Below, one piece after another: positions 8,283-19,084 of a stretch of DNA of 43,827 nucleotides (positions within the stretch are counted from its first letter, which is position 1; each line of letters begins with the position of its first letter). This DNA comes from Fidelibacterota bacterium TCS56 (GTDB lineage Bacteria > Fidelibacterota > Marinisomatia > Marinisomatales > TCS56): contig LSCG01000004.1 of the NCBI GenBank assembly GCA_001577055.1, positions 1 through 43,827 of the forward strand. Reading direction: 5' to 3'. The notes beneath the pieces are model-generated. The model did not search any database. It was not told the origin of the DNA and saw nothing but the letters and a program-made list of their open reading frames with translations. Made by a program: the position numbers and the translations under genes.

Positions 8283-9493
8283 TGTTGGGAATTCTGACGA
8301 TCGGGACCGAATTGCTCACAGGTTTCATCGACGACACCAATTCCTCCTGGCTGGGTCGTGAGCTGACTACGGCCGGGTTGTCTCCCAAGATTAAGATATC
8401 CGTCTCCGACGGTGTGGCCGACATTGTCAAAGCCATAGAAAGCTTTCCTGATGATGTGACCGACCTGATCATCACCGGTGGACTGGGACCCACCCACGAC
8501 GATATAACCCTGAAATCCATCAGCGATTATCTGGGCATCGAATTGGAATTCGATCAACAATACTGGGAATTCCTCAGGGAACGCTTTCGCCGGCGCGGTC
8601 GGGAAATTCCCGAAATAAATCGAAATCAGGCGCTGGTAGCCGCGGATCAGGACATTATTCCCAATCCCGTGGGTTCGGCCCGGGGGACGATTTTCAAGAG
8701 CGGTAAACGGCGGATTTTCCTGTTGCCCGGCGTACCGGATGAGATGAAAGCCATGTTCACAGCATCGGTTTTACCGTTGCTGTCAACCGCTTCAGAAGAT
8801 ATGCAGGTGAAAATTATCCGCACCACCGGAATCTGGGAATCGGTCCTGGCGGAGAAGCTGGCAGCTATATTAGAGCGCTACCAGGATATTCAGGTGGCGT
8901 TCCTGCCGCGGATGATCGGCGTGGATATTCGGCTGATTTCGTCGGATACGGCGCGGATTGAAGCCCTGAAGCTGGCGCTGGTAAACAAATGCGGACCGTA
9001 TTTCTACGGCTTCGATGAAACCGGTCTGGAAGAAGTGGTGGGAGAAAGGCTGGTGGAAAAAGGCCTTACGATCGCCACGGCGGAATCCTGCACTGGTGGC
9101 TTGATTAGTCACCGGCTCACGGAAACACCCGGCAGTTCGCGATATCACCTGGGAAGTGTGGTGGCCTACAGCAATGCGGTGAAAATGAAGCAATTGGGCG
9201 TAAATCAAGATACTTTGGCAACCCACGGTGCCGTCAGTGAAGCCACAGCGCTGGAAATGGCCGGCGGTGTGCGGCAGGCGCTGGGAGCCGATGTGGGTAT
9301 TGCCACCACCGGTATAGCCGGTCCCGACGGGGGCACGGCCGAAAAACCGGTGGGCACGGTGTATATTGGATATGATGATGGGGACACGCGCCGGGCCAAT
9401 CGTTATCAATTCCATTTTAACCGCTACTGGAATAAACGCATTAGTAGCCAAGTTGCCCTGAATATGATTAGACTCGAGCTGGAAAATGCCTGA
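8282..9493 (+). CDS. cinA: CinA family competence/damage-inducible protein (MoCF domain plus nicotinamide-nucleotide amidase domain)
   Basis: MLGILTIGTELLTGFIDDTNSSWLGREL, GGLGPTHDD, C-terminal TAESCTGGLISHRLT, TGIAGPDGGTAEKPVGTVYIG. ORF track start is GTG 8273. Confidence 0.95.
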   Translation: MLGILTIGTELLTGFIDDTNSSWLGRELTTAGLSPKIKISVSDGVADIVKAIESFPDDVTDLIITGGLGPTHDDITLKSISDYLGIELEFDQQYWEFLRERFRRRGREIPEINRNQALVAADQDIIPNPVGSARGTIFKSGKRRIFLLPGVPDEMKAMFTASVLPLLSTASEDMQVKIIRTTGIWESVLAEKLAAILERYQDIQVAFLPRMIGVDIRLISSDTARIEALKLALVNKCGPYFYGFDETGLEEVVGERLVEKGLTIATAESCTGGLISHRLTETPGSSRYHLGSVVAYSNAVKMKQLGVNQDTLATHGAVSEATALEMAGGVRQALGADVGIATTGIAGPDGGTAEKPVGTVYIGYDDGDTRRANRYQFHFNRYWNKRISSQVALNMIRLELENA

Positions 9494-10058
9494 GAGACTG
9501 CTGAGAACCTTCATAGCCATCGCCGTTCCTCGTACCGTAAACGAGGTGCAGGGAATGTTGAAAACCACGATTGACAAACGTGATAAAGCTATCAAATGGG
9601 TGAAACCAAATTCGATTCATCTGACGCTGAAGTTTATCGGTCCCACACAGCCGGACATGGTGCCAATAATCAGCGAACGTCTGCAGAAATTGGTGCTTGA
9701 TTTCCAACCATTGGAACTACGTATTACCGGTACCGGCTGCTTCCCGGACCCCCGGCGTCCGCGGGTTCTGTGGCTGGGAATGGAGGGTGATACAGACGGG
9801 TTAAAATCAGTGGCGAAGGCCGTGCACGGTTCGCTGGTTGATTTAGGCTTTCCTGACGAGAGCAAGAAATTTGTTCCCCATATCACCCTGGCGCGCATCC
9901 GGTATCCGCAAAAGAAAACACCGGATATTGATTCTTTCCTGTCCAGTGAATACAATAATATTACCATGCGTACCGATCGCATCCATTTACTTTCCAGTGA
10001 ATTATTACCGTCGGGAGCGGTGTACAGTAATCTGGGGACTTTTCATTTTACATCTTAA
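9486..10058 (+). CDS. thpR: RNA 2',3'-cyclic phosphodiesterase (2H phosphoesterase)
   Basis: Two HxTx motifs (SIHLTLKFIG, VPHITLARIRYP). Confidence 0.92.
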   Translation: MPERLLRTFIAIAVPRTVNEVQGMLKTTIDKRDKAIKWVKPNSIHLTLKFIGPTQPDMVPIISERLQKLVLDFQPLELRITGTGCFPDPRRPRVLWLGMEGDTDGLKSVAKAVHGSLVDLGFPDESKKFVPHITLARIRYPQKKTPDIDSFLSSEYNNITMRTDRIHLLSSELLPSGAVYSNLGTFHFTS

Positions 10059-10075
10059 TCTGATGAGGAGGTATT

Positions 10076-11101
10076 ATGGCCGACAAAGATAAAAAAACCA
10101 GGGCTTTGGAATTGGCAATCACGCAGGTGGACCGCCAGTTCGGTAAGGGCTCGATAATGCGTCTGGGCAGTGACAAGCCGCGTATTTCCAGTAATGTGGT
10201 TTCCACCGGTAGTTTATCGCTGGATATCGCTTTAGGCGTTGGGGGCGTACCCCGGGGCCGGATAGTTGAAATCTACGGACCGGAAGCCGGCGGGAAAACC
10301 ACTCTTGCGCTGCACATAATTGCCCAGGCCCAGAAAAATGGCGGCTATGCCGCTTTCATCGATGCTGAACACGCCCTGGATCCGGAATATTCCGGCAAGC
10401 TGGGTGTGGATACGGAGCAACTGCTGGTTTCCCAACCGGATACCGGTGAACAGGCGCTGGAGATCACCGAAACGCTGGTGCGCAGTGGCGCCCTGGATGT
10501 AATTGTAATCGATTCGGTGGCCGCCCTGGTACCACGGGCCGAACTGGAAGGAGAGATGGGAGATTCATTTGTTGGACTGCAGGCCCGTCTCATGTCCCAG
10601 GCCTTGCGTAAATTGACTGGTACGGTTCACAAATCCAATACCTGTGTCATCTTTATCAATCAGATTCGTGAAAAAATCGGTGTCATGTTCGGTAACCCCG
10701 AAACTACTTCCGGTGGCCGGGCCCTGAAATTCTATACCTCGGTTCGCATGGAAATCCGACGGATCACCTCGATCCAGGACAGTGGCGAGAATGTCGGTAA
10801 CCGGGTACGGGTGAAAGTGGTGAAGAACAAGGTGGCTCCGCCTTTCAAACAGACCGAGTTCGATATTATGTTCGGATCGGGGATTTCCTATGAAGGCGAT
10901 ATTCTCGATCTGGCAGTGAAGGGCGATATTATCCAGAAAACCGGATCGTGGTACTCGTTCGGTGATGAGCGCATCGGACAGGGGCGGGAAAACGCCAAGA
11001 ATTACCTGAAAGATAACGAGGATACACTGGCCAGCGTAATTTCCCAGGTCCGTTTGTTCATGGGTCTCGATGAAGAATCTGAGGAGAAGGCCGACGACTA
11101 A
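10076..11101 (+). CDS. recA: Recombinase RecA
   Basis: Full-length Rec[14 protein letters not shown] Walker [29 protein letters not shown]. Confidence 0.98.
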   Translation: MADKDKKTRALELAITQVDRQFGKGSIMRLGSDKPRISSNVVSTGSLSLDIALGVGGVPRGRIVEIYGPEAGGKTTLALHIIAQAQKNGGYAAFIDAEHALDPEYSGKLGVDTEQLLVSQPDTGEQALEITETLVRSGALDVIVIDSVAALVPRAELEGEMGDSFVGLQARLMSQALRKLTGTVHKSNTCVIFINQIREKIGVMFGNPETTSGGRALKFYTSVRMEIRRITSIQDSGENVGNRVRVKVVKNKVAPPFKQTEFDIMFGSGISYEGDILDLAVKGDIIQKTGSWYSFGDERIGQGRENAKNYLKDNEDTLASVISQVRLFMGLDEESEEKADD

Positions 11102-11714
11102 AATTCTTAAAATTACCGAGCAGAAACGTCGGAACGACCGGCGGACCGTATTTTTGGACGATGGACGCGTCTTCGGGATTTCCGGAGACGTTTTCATTAC
11201 CAGCGGGATTGCCGCCGGTGACGAGTTGTCCGAGCAGGATATTACCCGGTTGGAACAGGCCGAGAATCGGCAGAAAGTTTTAGCGGCGGCCTTGAACCTC
11301 TTAAGCTATCGTCAGCGTAGCCGCGGAGAACTGGCCGACCGCCTGCGGAATAAGGGCTGGCCGGCGGATGCGGTTGTTCCCGTTCTGGATCAGTTGGAAG
11401 AACAGGGTTATCTGAATGACAGGGAGTTCGCCCTGGCCTTTGGCCGCGACAAAATACGGTTCCGGTCACTTGGTCCACAAGCCCTGCGGGCAGAGTTACG
11501 CCAAAAACGCGTGGAAGCCTCAGTAATCGACACGGTGATAAATGAGCTGTATCCGGAAGGGTTTGAAGCGGAATTGATTACCAATCTGCTGGAAAAAAAG
11601 CGGATCGATCGGCATAATTTGTCGGCCGGGGAATGGAAGAAGATCAGCGACTTACTGGCCCGCAAGGGCTTTAACTGGTCAGTTATTAAACAAGTTTTAC
11701 AGACCAACGAATAA
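11070..11714 (+). CDS. recX: Regulatory protein RecX
   Basis: Adjacent to and overlapping rec[41 protein letters not shown]. Confidence 0.92.
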   Translation: MKNLRRRPTTKILKITEQKRRNDRRTVFLDDGRVFGISGDVFITSGIAAGDELSEQDITRLEQAENRQKVLAAALNLLSYRQRSRGELADRLRNKGWPADAVVPVLDQLEEQGYLNDREFALAFGRDKIRFRSLGPQALRAELRQKRVEASVIDTVINELYPEGFEAELITNLLEKKRIDRHNLSAGEWKKISDLLARKGFNWSVIKQVLQTNE

Positions 11715-11716
11715 TT

Positions 11717-13678
11717 ATGAATAAGAGCGGAAACACCGGACATTTGCACCAAACGGATATTGAAATCCTCAATCGAACACTGGGGCGGGCTGCTTCAGAA
11801 GCGGAAAAGATAGTTATTGGCGAAATTTGGGGTAGTTATAAACGGGATTTTCCTTATCAGGATATGATAAGAAGGTCCCACTCCAGTTCCGATGAGGTCC
11901 CGATTTATGAAGAGCAGCATACCGAATCGGAACAACACCTATTTTCGTTAGTCCGGGGTAATATTACCAAGAGTAAAGTCGGTGAAGCAATATTGGCGGG
12001 TTTACAACAAATGATCAGCCGTCGAGTTTACCCTTCCGTTGTGGCGGTTAACCGGAATGTACCTGATGTTGCCGGGTCTGCGGAAAAATCTAATATTGCC
12101 AAACCCCGCTTTCTGGCCGGGATACCCGCTTTGCACTGGTCGGAACTTATGCCGGTCATGGCGGCCGATATCAAGAGGGAAACAGCTAATTTGATAATTG
12201 CCGGCCAACCTGCTACGGTGGATATCAATGCTGACTATACGGGAACCGGCAAGTTAATCGCCCTGCAGGAACCGGCAACAAGTTCGGTAAAAGCGAGTGA
12301 GAAAATACTGACATTCCTGGTTGATTTGATTGCCAGACCGTGGATTTACGGAATAATAGAAAATACTGATAAAAAGGCAATTACAGCGATTACCTCATAC
12401 TTAGGTGAAAGTAAAACAGGTCTCCGGGTTAGACTGCCGCAAAACGCTGAAGCACACCATTATTATCTGGGGCAATTCGATCAAATGCTCGGTTTTATCC
12501 ACCTGCAGGCAGGATTTGAGCAGGAGTTGCAGACCGGCGCCAGCGCTGCCGGAATATCAACCAGAGAAGTGGGTAATATTACCAGGCAACCTATCCTGGA
12601 AATCGGGACCAAGCTTAATAAACAGGTTGAGATGCCAATCGCCATTTTCACGCCTGACAGCCAGATTTTGACTACCTATGATTTGCATCCCCCGGGACAG
12701 CGGCCGCAGGCAACCTCGGCTGACACGACGTTAAAAACAGCGGGTGTTCAGGATTTTAATAAAATAATCAAACGCCTTTTACCAGCAGTTGTAATGGATA
12801 TCAGCAAGAATTATCAGGGAGAAACTCCTGCCGACGCCGATGGCTCAATCCATGTCAGCCTTTCCCGTAATCAGTGGTTGGGAAGGTCAAATCCACAGTT
12901 GGCAGCCATGATGGCCGTGGCCGAAGGAGCCCGCTGGGTGGCATGTCGCGGTGGTAAACCGCAGGCGGTCGCCGGCCACCTGCCGGTCTCAGCCGTACAC
13001 CAGAGCAAGCGACTGGGTATATTTCAACAGGTGGCACGGGGCATTGCCGAGGCCGGGCGAAACCTGGGATTATCCACTCATGATTTAACCATCGATTATA
13101 CGGCCGGCGATGGTATCACTCAACCGGTGGTTGGAGTGACGGGATTTTGTAAAAACCGCGGCAATGATCTGCCGGCCCGCCGTTTTCGGTCCGCCGAGCA
13201 GTTTATTACAATCCTGGGAAGTTTGCGGGGAGAGTTGGGAAACTCACTTTATCGTCAGCAGATTTATGATGACGATGCTGGTACGCTGCCTGCTATTGAT
13301 TTCGGCATGGAACGACGCCTGGGTGAAGTACTGACACAGGGCACGCAGGAAAGATTAGTGCAGTCAGCCTGTGCCATCGGGCGGGGCGGACTGGCAATGG
13401 CTTTGGCCGATTGTTTGATCAGGTCTGAGGCGGGAATCGGCGCCCGCATTCACCTTTCCCGGAAATTGCTGCCCGAAGAATTGCTGTTTGGCGAAACCCA
13501 GGGGACGGTGATGATCGCTCTGGAGGAAAATGATTTGATGGAATTTGAGCGGATATGCATGAATGTGGGGATTCCTTCAACAACCATCGGGCGGGTCACT
13601 GATGATGATCATTTTCGCTTTAATGATTTAATCGATATAGCGGTTAATGACTTACGAAAGGTGCTGGGTAATCAGTGA
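11717..13678 (+). CDS. Divergent PurL-like (phosphoribosylformylglycinamidine synthase-fold) protein lacking canonical catalytic motifs
   Basis: PurL-like order: LHQTDIEILNRTLGRAASEAEKIVIGEIWGSYKRDF; AVAEGARWVACRGGKPQAVAGHLPVSAV; GIAEAGRNLGLSTHDLTIDYTAGDGITQPVVGVTGF; VQSACAIGRGGLAMALADCLI; LLFGETQGTVMIAL. Confidence 0.75.
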   Translation: MNKSGNTGHLHQTDIEILNRTLGRAASEAEKIVIGEIWGSYKRDFPYQDMIRRSHSSSDEVPIYEEQHTESEQHLFSLVRGNITKSKVGEAILAGLQQMISRRVYPSVVAVNRNVPDVAGSAEKSNIAKPRFLAGIPALHWSELMPVMAADIKRETANLIIAGQPATVDINADYTGTGKLIALQEPATSSVKASEKILTFLVDLIARPWIYGIIENTDKKAITAITSYLGESKTGLRVRLPQNAEAHHYYLGQFDQMLGFIHLQAGFEQELQTGASAAGISTREVGNITRQPILEIGTKLNKQVEMPIAIFTPDSQILTTYDLHPPGQRPQATSADTTLKTAGVQDFNKIIKRLLPAVVMDISKNYQGETPADADGSIHVSLSRNQWLGRSNPQLAAMMAVAEGARWVACRGGKPQAVAGHLPVSAVHQSKRLGIFQQVARGIAEAGRNLGLSTHDLTIDYTAGDGITQPVVGVTGFCKNRGNDLPARRFRSAEQFITILGSLRGELGNSLYRQQIYDDDAGTLPAIDFGMERRLGEVLTQGTQERLVQSACAIGRGGLAMALADCLIRSEAGIGARIHLSRKLLPEELLFGETQGTVMIALEENDLMEFERICMNVGIPSTTIGRVTDDDHFRFNDLIDIAVNDLRKVLGNQ

Positions 13679-14340
13679 TTAATCCGGCAACCGTAATCAA
13701 TCCCGTCACCGGAAAACACCAAGCGGTGCGTAATATCTATTGTGTTGCGCGGAATTATATCTCACATGCCGCTGAACTAGGCAATTCGGTACCTTCAGAA
13801 GCGGTCTTTTTCCAGAAATCCACCACCAGCCTGACCACCGACCGGGTGGTGGAACTGCCGGATTCGGGAATGATCCATCATGAACTGGAAATCGTGGTTT
13901 TAATCGGTCAGGCTGGGAAGAATATCACCAGTGAAAAAGCCTGGGAACATGTTGCCGGTATCGCCCTGGGATTGGATTTCACCGATCGATCTGCTCAACA
14001 ACGCTTGAAAGAACGGCGGCTACCCTGGTTCTGGGCCAAGTCCTTCAGTAACGCCGCTTTCGTGACATCCTTCGAACAATTTGATGAAGCGCGCTGGCAA
14101 CAGCCCTTCACCCTGACTGTCAATGATAATGATGTTCAACGGGGTATAATGGCCGAGATGGTTTTCCCGATTCCCGAACTGCTGACCAGGCTGTCATCCC
14201 GGATACCGTTGGTGAGCGGTGACTTGCTATTCACCGGCACCCCCGATGGCGTGGGGCAAATAACCGATGGTGACCGGTTGGGCATTTCACTGGGCAATAA
14301 ACAATTTGCCACGATCATGATTAAAATGACGGAGCATTGA
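13675..14340 (+). CDS. Fumarylacetoacetate hydrolase (FAH) family protein
   Basis: IYCVARNYISHAAELGN, HHELEIVVLIGQAGKNI, FTGTPDGVGQITDGD. Confidence 0.92.
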   Translation: MINPATVINPVTGKHQAVRNIYCVARNYISHAAELGNSVPSEAVFFQKSTTSLTTDRVVELPDSGMIHHELEIVVLIGQAGKNITSEKAWEHVAGIALGLDFTDRSAQQRLKERRLPWFWAKSFSNAAFVTSFEQFDEARWQQPFTLTVNDNDVQRGIMAEMVFPIPELLTRLSSRIPLVSGDLLFTGTPDGVGQITDGDRLGISLGNKQFATIMIKMTEH

Positions 14341-14343
14341 GGT

Positions 14344-15063
14344 ATGCGAAGATTAGTGTTATTAAGTAACTCAACCAATTACGGCCAGCCGTTTTTGCTC
14401 TATCCGGAGCATGCCATTAAACAATTTCTGGGCACGATTGACAAACCGCTCCTATTTTTTCCTTTCGCCGGAGTTACGATTTCCTGGGATCATTATTATC
14501 AAAAGGTTAATGATCGTTTTTCAGCCATGGGATATGATCTTCAGGCAATCCATCTGGCAGATGATAAAGAGTCGATAATAGCTCAAACTGGTGGGATCAT
14601 AATCGGTGGCGGAAATTCATTTCAATTGATTGCGAAACTACATGAGTATGGATTAATTGAACCGATTCAACAGGCAGTCGAAAACGGCACGCCCTATATT
14701 GGCTGGAGCGCCGGATCCAATGTTGCCTGTCCCACGATAATGACTACCAATGATATGCCGATTGTGGAGCCTGTTTCAATGCAGGCATTAGATTTATTTC
14801 CCCATCAGATTAACCCCCATTATACCGGTGATACAATTGCCGGACACGGTGGTGAGTCCCGGGACGATCGACTTAAAGAATACTGTCTCCTGAATCCGCA
14901 TCAAACGGTAATTGGTCTTCGTGAAGGAACGATGCTGCAGGTAAGCGGTAAGAAAATTGTTTTAAATGGGAAAAATAGTGCGCGGATCTTCAAACATGAT
15001 TATGATCCTTACGAGCTTGAGCCTGGTGTGGTAAGCTTTGAAATACCCCTGAACCGTGAGTAA
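14344..15063 (+). CDS. pepE: Dipeptidase E (peptidase S51)
   Basis: IIIGGGNSFQLIAKLHE, nucleophile elbow GWSAGSNVACPTI, NPHYTGDT. Confidence 0.92.
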   Translation: MRRLVLLSNSTNYGQPFLLYPEHAIKQFLGTIDKPLLFFPFAGVTISWDHYYQKVNDRFSAMGYDLQAIHLADDKESIIAQTGGIIIGGGNSFQLIAKLHEYGLIEPIQQAVENGTPYIGWSAGSNVACPTIMTTNDMPIVEPVSMQALDLFPHQINPHYTGDTIAGHGGESRDDRLKEYCLLNPHQTVIGLREGTMLQVSGKKIVLNGKNSARIFKHDYDPYELEPGVVSFEIPLNRE

Positions 15064-18000
15064 CAGCAAAAACATGTCCACTGACAAATTTGACGCTCAA
15101 ATTACAGCCGCCTGGCAGGCGATTGTAGCCAGTTCGCCCAATACTGTGGTGGTGTTAGATAAAGATTACATCATTCGCTATATCAATCATTCCTATCGCG
15201 GACAATCGGTTTCCGACTTGACTGGAAGCCCGGTATTAGAAACGGTATTTAATTCGCAGACCAGCGATATTGCGGCTGCTAATCTGGCCCGGGCCCAAAG
15301 CTCAGATGACTTACTCTCATTCCAGATCGAGCAGCGGGATAATGATGTTCAGGTCACCAGTCAGTTAATCTACATCAAGACTGTTCGTGGCGACGATGAT
15401 GACGATTTGAGCTACACATTGTTAATCACCGATATCAGTGATCACGCCAAAATCAAATCGGAATTGGACCGCAGTGAACAGGAGTGGAAGAATACTTTTA
15501 ATGCCATGTCCGACTGGGTGGCTATAATTGATGTTGAATCAAACCGGATAATCCGTTCCAATGATCGCTGGCATGAAATTTTCCCTGGCAAAGAGTCAGT
15601 TTTGGACGTTACCTGCTATGAGGTTGTCCACGGTACTCTAAAACATCATCCGAATTGCCCGCTAGTTCGTTGTAAAAAAACTAAGATGCGGGAGAGCATG
15701 GAATATGAGCTGGAAACGGGTAAATGGATTTTGATTACCGTCGATCCGATCTTTTCGCCGGACGGGGAAATCACGCAGTTTATACATAATGTTCGCGATG
15801 TCACCAGCCGCAAATTGTCGGAAAAGGCCTTAATCAGCAGTGAACGCCGTTACCGTCTGCTTATTGAAAATACGGCCCAGCCTATTATCTATCTGTCGCT
15901 GAAAAAGAAAGTCATGGTGATCAATGCGGTGGGCGCCGTTCACATTGGCGGAGTACCGGACGACTATATTGGCAAGTCTATCTCTGAAATACCCGAGCTG
16001 GTTCCAAAACGGCTTAATAAATATTTATCGGTAGTACAGACCAGCGAGCAAGGATCAGAATTCGAGGCCTGGTACGACTTACCGGCGGGGCAAATGTGTT
16101 TTTCCACCGCCATCCAACCGGTTTTTGACCGGCAGGGCTTGCTGTTTGCTTTTCAAATAATTCTGCAGGACATTACCGAGCGGAAAACGGATGAGCTGAT
16201 AATTGCCCGGAAAAATCAGGAACTGGCGGCAGTCAATGAAATTGCCATGTCGATTACCGCTTCCCTGGACCTGCAAACCATCCTGATCGACGTACAGAAA
16301 CAAGTTCTGAAAGTATTCAAAAGCAAGTTTGCACCAATCTTTTTGTTTTATTACGATGAACAGGATTTGTTGTCGGTTATGTTGACCGATATTCAGAGTG
16401 ATCGTGTCGCCGATCTGGAGAATATCCTAAAAGGAAAGTTAGATCAATCAGTGATTCCACTGAGTGATTTGAATCCGGAGTTACAGAAGGCGATTAGAAA
16501 TCACCAGCCCTGGACAACCGACCAGGCTATCTCCCTGGCGGACAATTTTTACGATCCCTCCTTGTTGGAAAAAGCTCAGAAAACCATGGGTGTTCAACAT
16601 ATTGTGATTTTTCCGCTGTGGTCTAAAGATAACCTGATCGGTGTCATGATGCACTTCAGCATCAGCGATCAGGAACATCTGGAAGATGAAATCTCTTTTC
16701 TGACGGCTTTGGGAAACCACTCGGCGATTGCCATCGATAATGCCCGCCTGTATGAGGCTTCACAACGAGCCCTGGCGGTTGAGTCGGTCCTCTATGGCAT
16801 TACCCGGGCCGGGCATCAGGCAATGAATATTGATGTGTTTTTCGAGACAATCCGGCTCGAACTGAGTAAAGTCCTGAATACTGATAATATGTACATTGCC
16901 TTATACGATAATCACAGCGAAACTCTGAGTTTTCCATTATGGTATGATCAACATGATCGTCCGGATGACCGGATGCCCCTGGGGAAAGGGATTACGGCCT
17001 ACGTTATTCGCCAATGCCGGAGTATTCTCTTAAAGAAGGATGATATTGAAGATTTAGTCAAGAAGAAACTCATTGAGACACACGGGACATCAGCCAAAAT
17101 TTGGTTGGGCGTACCGCTAATGGTTGGCAAGGAAATTTTGGGCGTGGTATCGGTCCAAAGCTACATGGATGAAAATGCTTATTCCGATCGTGACCTTGAG
17201 TTACTGGAATTTGTATCGAATTCAGTCAGTGAAGTGATTATCAAAAGACGATCCGCCGAAGCGTTGCGGGAATCAGAGGAACGTTTTCGCCAGTTGAATG
17301 CCCTGGCCCCGCTGGGTGTCTTTTTAACCGATGTGGACGGGAATTGTATCTATGTCAATGAGCGCTGGCGTGAGATGTCCGGTATGAATATGCGCTCCAT
17401 TCGCGGCCAGGGATGGACCCAGGCCCTGCATGAGGATGATCGTCAGTGGGTGACCGAAAAATGGTATGAATCCAAAGCAGCCCGCCGCGGCTGGGATGAG
17501 GAATACCGTATCATGAACCAGAAAACCGGTGATGTAACCTGGGTTTACGGACTGACCAATCCTTTGCGTGGTGGTGATGGAGAAGTGACTGGATTTATCG
17601 GGGCAAACGTTGATATTACCGATCGCAAAGAAGTTGAAGACGAGATTCGGCGCTACAGCAATGAATTGAAAAATTTATCCACTCATTTACAAAATGTGCT
17701 CGAGAATGAGCGCACCCGGATTGCCCGGGAGATACATGACGAACTGGGGCAGGCGTTAACGGCCTTGAAATTTGATGTTTCCTGGCTGGAAAAAAATGTG
17801 CCGGACTCCCAGGCTGTGGATGCCAAGTTTGATACGGTGAAATCCCTGATTGATGTCACCGCTAAAAAAATTCAGCGTATTACCAGTGAGTTAAGACCAG
17901 GCCTTCTGGATGACCTGGGTCTGGCGGCGGCAATCGAATGGCAGGCCCGGGAGTTTGAAGAACGGACCGGAATTAAGGCAAGTATCCACATACCTGAGCC

Positions 18001-18322
18001 TGAGATAGCAGTGGATAATCCCAGATCAACTGCTATTTTTCGGATTTTCCAGGAAGCTTTGACCAATATTGCCCGTCATTCTCAGGCCACTGAGCTGAAA
18101 GTCAGTTTGATTGAAGGCCAGAACACTATATATTTAACCGTTATCGATAACGGTATCGGCATCGATAAAAGCGATCTTGAAGATAAAAGTGCCTTCGGGT
18201 TAATGGGGATTAAAGAGCGGATCAGTTTTTTTCATGGTTCAGCCAGGCTTTCCGGTAAACAGGGAGAAGGTACCACAATCGAGGTCAGTTTACCAAAACA
18301 GGAGAATAACGAATCGCAATAA
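15056..18322 (+). CDS. Soluble multi-PAS/GAF sensor histidine kinase, HisKA_3 (NarX/DegS) type
   Basis: Multiple PAS and two GAF-like regions; ARIAREIHDELGQALTALKFDVSWLE-type HisKA_3 box (TRIAREIHDELGQ), NRPGLL-like ELRPGLLDDLGL, HATPase EALTNIARHSQAT...DNGIGID...FGLMGIKERI. Confidence 0.93.
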   Translation: MSNSKNMSTDKFDAQITAAWQAIVASSPNTVVVLDKDYIIRYINHSYRGQSVSDLTGSPVLETVFNSQTSDIAAANLARAQSSDDLLSFQIEQRDNDVQVTSQLIYIKTVRGDDDDDLSYTLLITDISDHAKIKSELDRSEQEWKNTFNAMSDWVAIIDVESNRIIRSNDRWHEIFPGKESVLDVTCYEVVHGTLKHHPNCPLVRCKKTKMRESMEYELETGKWILITVDPIFSPDGEITQFIHNVRDVTSRKLSEKALISSERRYRLLIENTAQPIIYLSLKKKVMVINAVGAVHIGGVPDDYIGKSISEIPELVPKRLNKYLSVVQTSEQGSEFEAWYDLPAGQMCFSTAIQPVFDRQGLLFAFQIILQDITERKTDELIIARKNQELAAVNEIAMSITASLDLQTILIDVQKQVLKVFKSKFAPIFLFYYDEQDLLSVMLTDIQSDRVADLENILKGKLDQSVIPLSDLNPELQKAIRNHQPWTTDQAISLADNFYDPSLLEKAQKTMGVQHIVIFPLWSKDNLIGVMMHFSISDQEHLEDEISFLTALGNHSAIAIDNARLYEASQRALAVESVLYGITRAGHQAMNIDVFFETIRLELSKVLNTDNMYIALYDNHSETLSFPLWYDQHDRPDDRMPLGKGITAYVIRQCRSILLKKDDIEDLVKKKLIETHGTSAKIWLGVPLMVGKEILGVVSVQSYMDENAYSDRDLELLEFVSNSVSEVIIKRRSAEALRESEERFRQLNALAPLGVFLTDVDGNCIYVNERWREMSGMNMRSIRGQGWTQALHEDDRQWVTEKWYESKAARRGWDEEYRIMNQKTGDVTWVYGLTNPLRGGDGEVTGFIGANVDITDRKEVEDEIRRYSNELKNLSTHLQNVLENERTRIAREIHDELGQALTALKFDVSWLEKNVPDSQAVDAKFDTVKSLIDVTAKKIQRITSELRPGLLDDLGLAAAIEWQAREFEERTGIKASIHIPEPEIAVDNPRSTAIFRIFQEALTNIARHSQATELKVSLIEGQNTIYLTVIDNGIGIDKSDLEDKSAFGLMGIKERISFFHGSARLSGKQGEGTTIEVSLPKQENNESQ

Positions 18323-18335
18323 ACTCCGGGGTATC

Positions 18336-18968
18336 ATGATTAATATATTTATTGCCGATGATCATCCTGTGGTACGGGCAGGACTGAAACAGGTCATCAA
18401 TGAAACGTCAGATTTAGCAGTAGTTGGCGAAGCTTCGCAGGGAGGCGAAGTTATCGCTTCTGTAATGGAAAGCAAGCCTGATGTAGTCATTCTTGATTTA
18501 TCAATGCCCGGTCGCGACGGGATTGATATCCTCAAACAATTAGTCGGTTTGAAGCCGGAATTGCCAATCCTGATATTAAGTGTTTATCCGGAAGAGCAAT
18601 ACGGCATCCGCGTGTTGAAGGCCGGTGCAGCCGGGTACATGAATAAAAATGAAGCACCTGACAAATTGATTGAAGCCATCCGGCGCATTGCAGCCGGCAG
18701 AAAATACATCAGTCCGGTTATTGCCGAACGCCTGGCTCTGGACCTGGATTCGGGCCACCGGGCCACCGGGATTGAAACTCTATCTGATCGTGAATTGCAA
18801 GTCCTTAAGATGATTGCCGGCGGTAAAACCATCTCTGAAATTGCCGATGAATTGATGCTAAGCGTTAAAACCATAAGTACTTATCGCTCACGGATTTTGG
18901 AAAAACTGAATCTGCGCACCAATGCCGAGATTACCCATTACGCCTTCCAGAATAATATTATCGAATAG
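18336..18968 (+). CDS. NarL/FixJ-family response regulator with LuxR-type HTH
   Basis: ATG at 18336: MINIFIADDHPVVRAGLKQ; DVVILDLSMPGRDG; HTH LSDRELQVLKMIAGGKTISEIADELMLSVKTISTYRSRILEKL. The ORF-track N-terminal extension overlaps the kinase and is probably not translated. Confidence 0.95.
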   Translation: MINIFIADDHPVVRAGLKQVINETSDLAVVGEASQGGEVIASVMESKPDVVILDLSMPGRDGIDILKQLVGLKPELPILILSVYPEEQYGIRVLKAGAAGYMNKNEAPDKLIEAIRRIAAGRKYISPVIAERLALDLDSGHRATGIETLSDRELQVLKMIAGGKTISEIADELMLSVKTISTYRSRILEKLNLRTNAEITHYAFQNNIIE

Positions 18969-19084
18969 TTTGATACCGGATTTTGTATTTTTTTGTAGGA
19001 CAAACCCTGACATATCACTACCGGTATTTCTTACAATGAAATCAGAATGAGTCTGATACCTTAGGTCATATATTCCCAATATAA

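Noticed and set aside
11717-13678. Calling this ORF as functional purL
   Set aside because: Expected catalytic motifs are not present at the aligned positions, so only a PurL-like label is supported.
18234-18335. N-terminal extension of the NarL-type regulator
   Set aside because: It overlaps the kinase ORF in another frame; the receiver domain starts canonically at ATG 18336.
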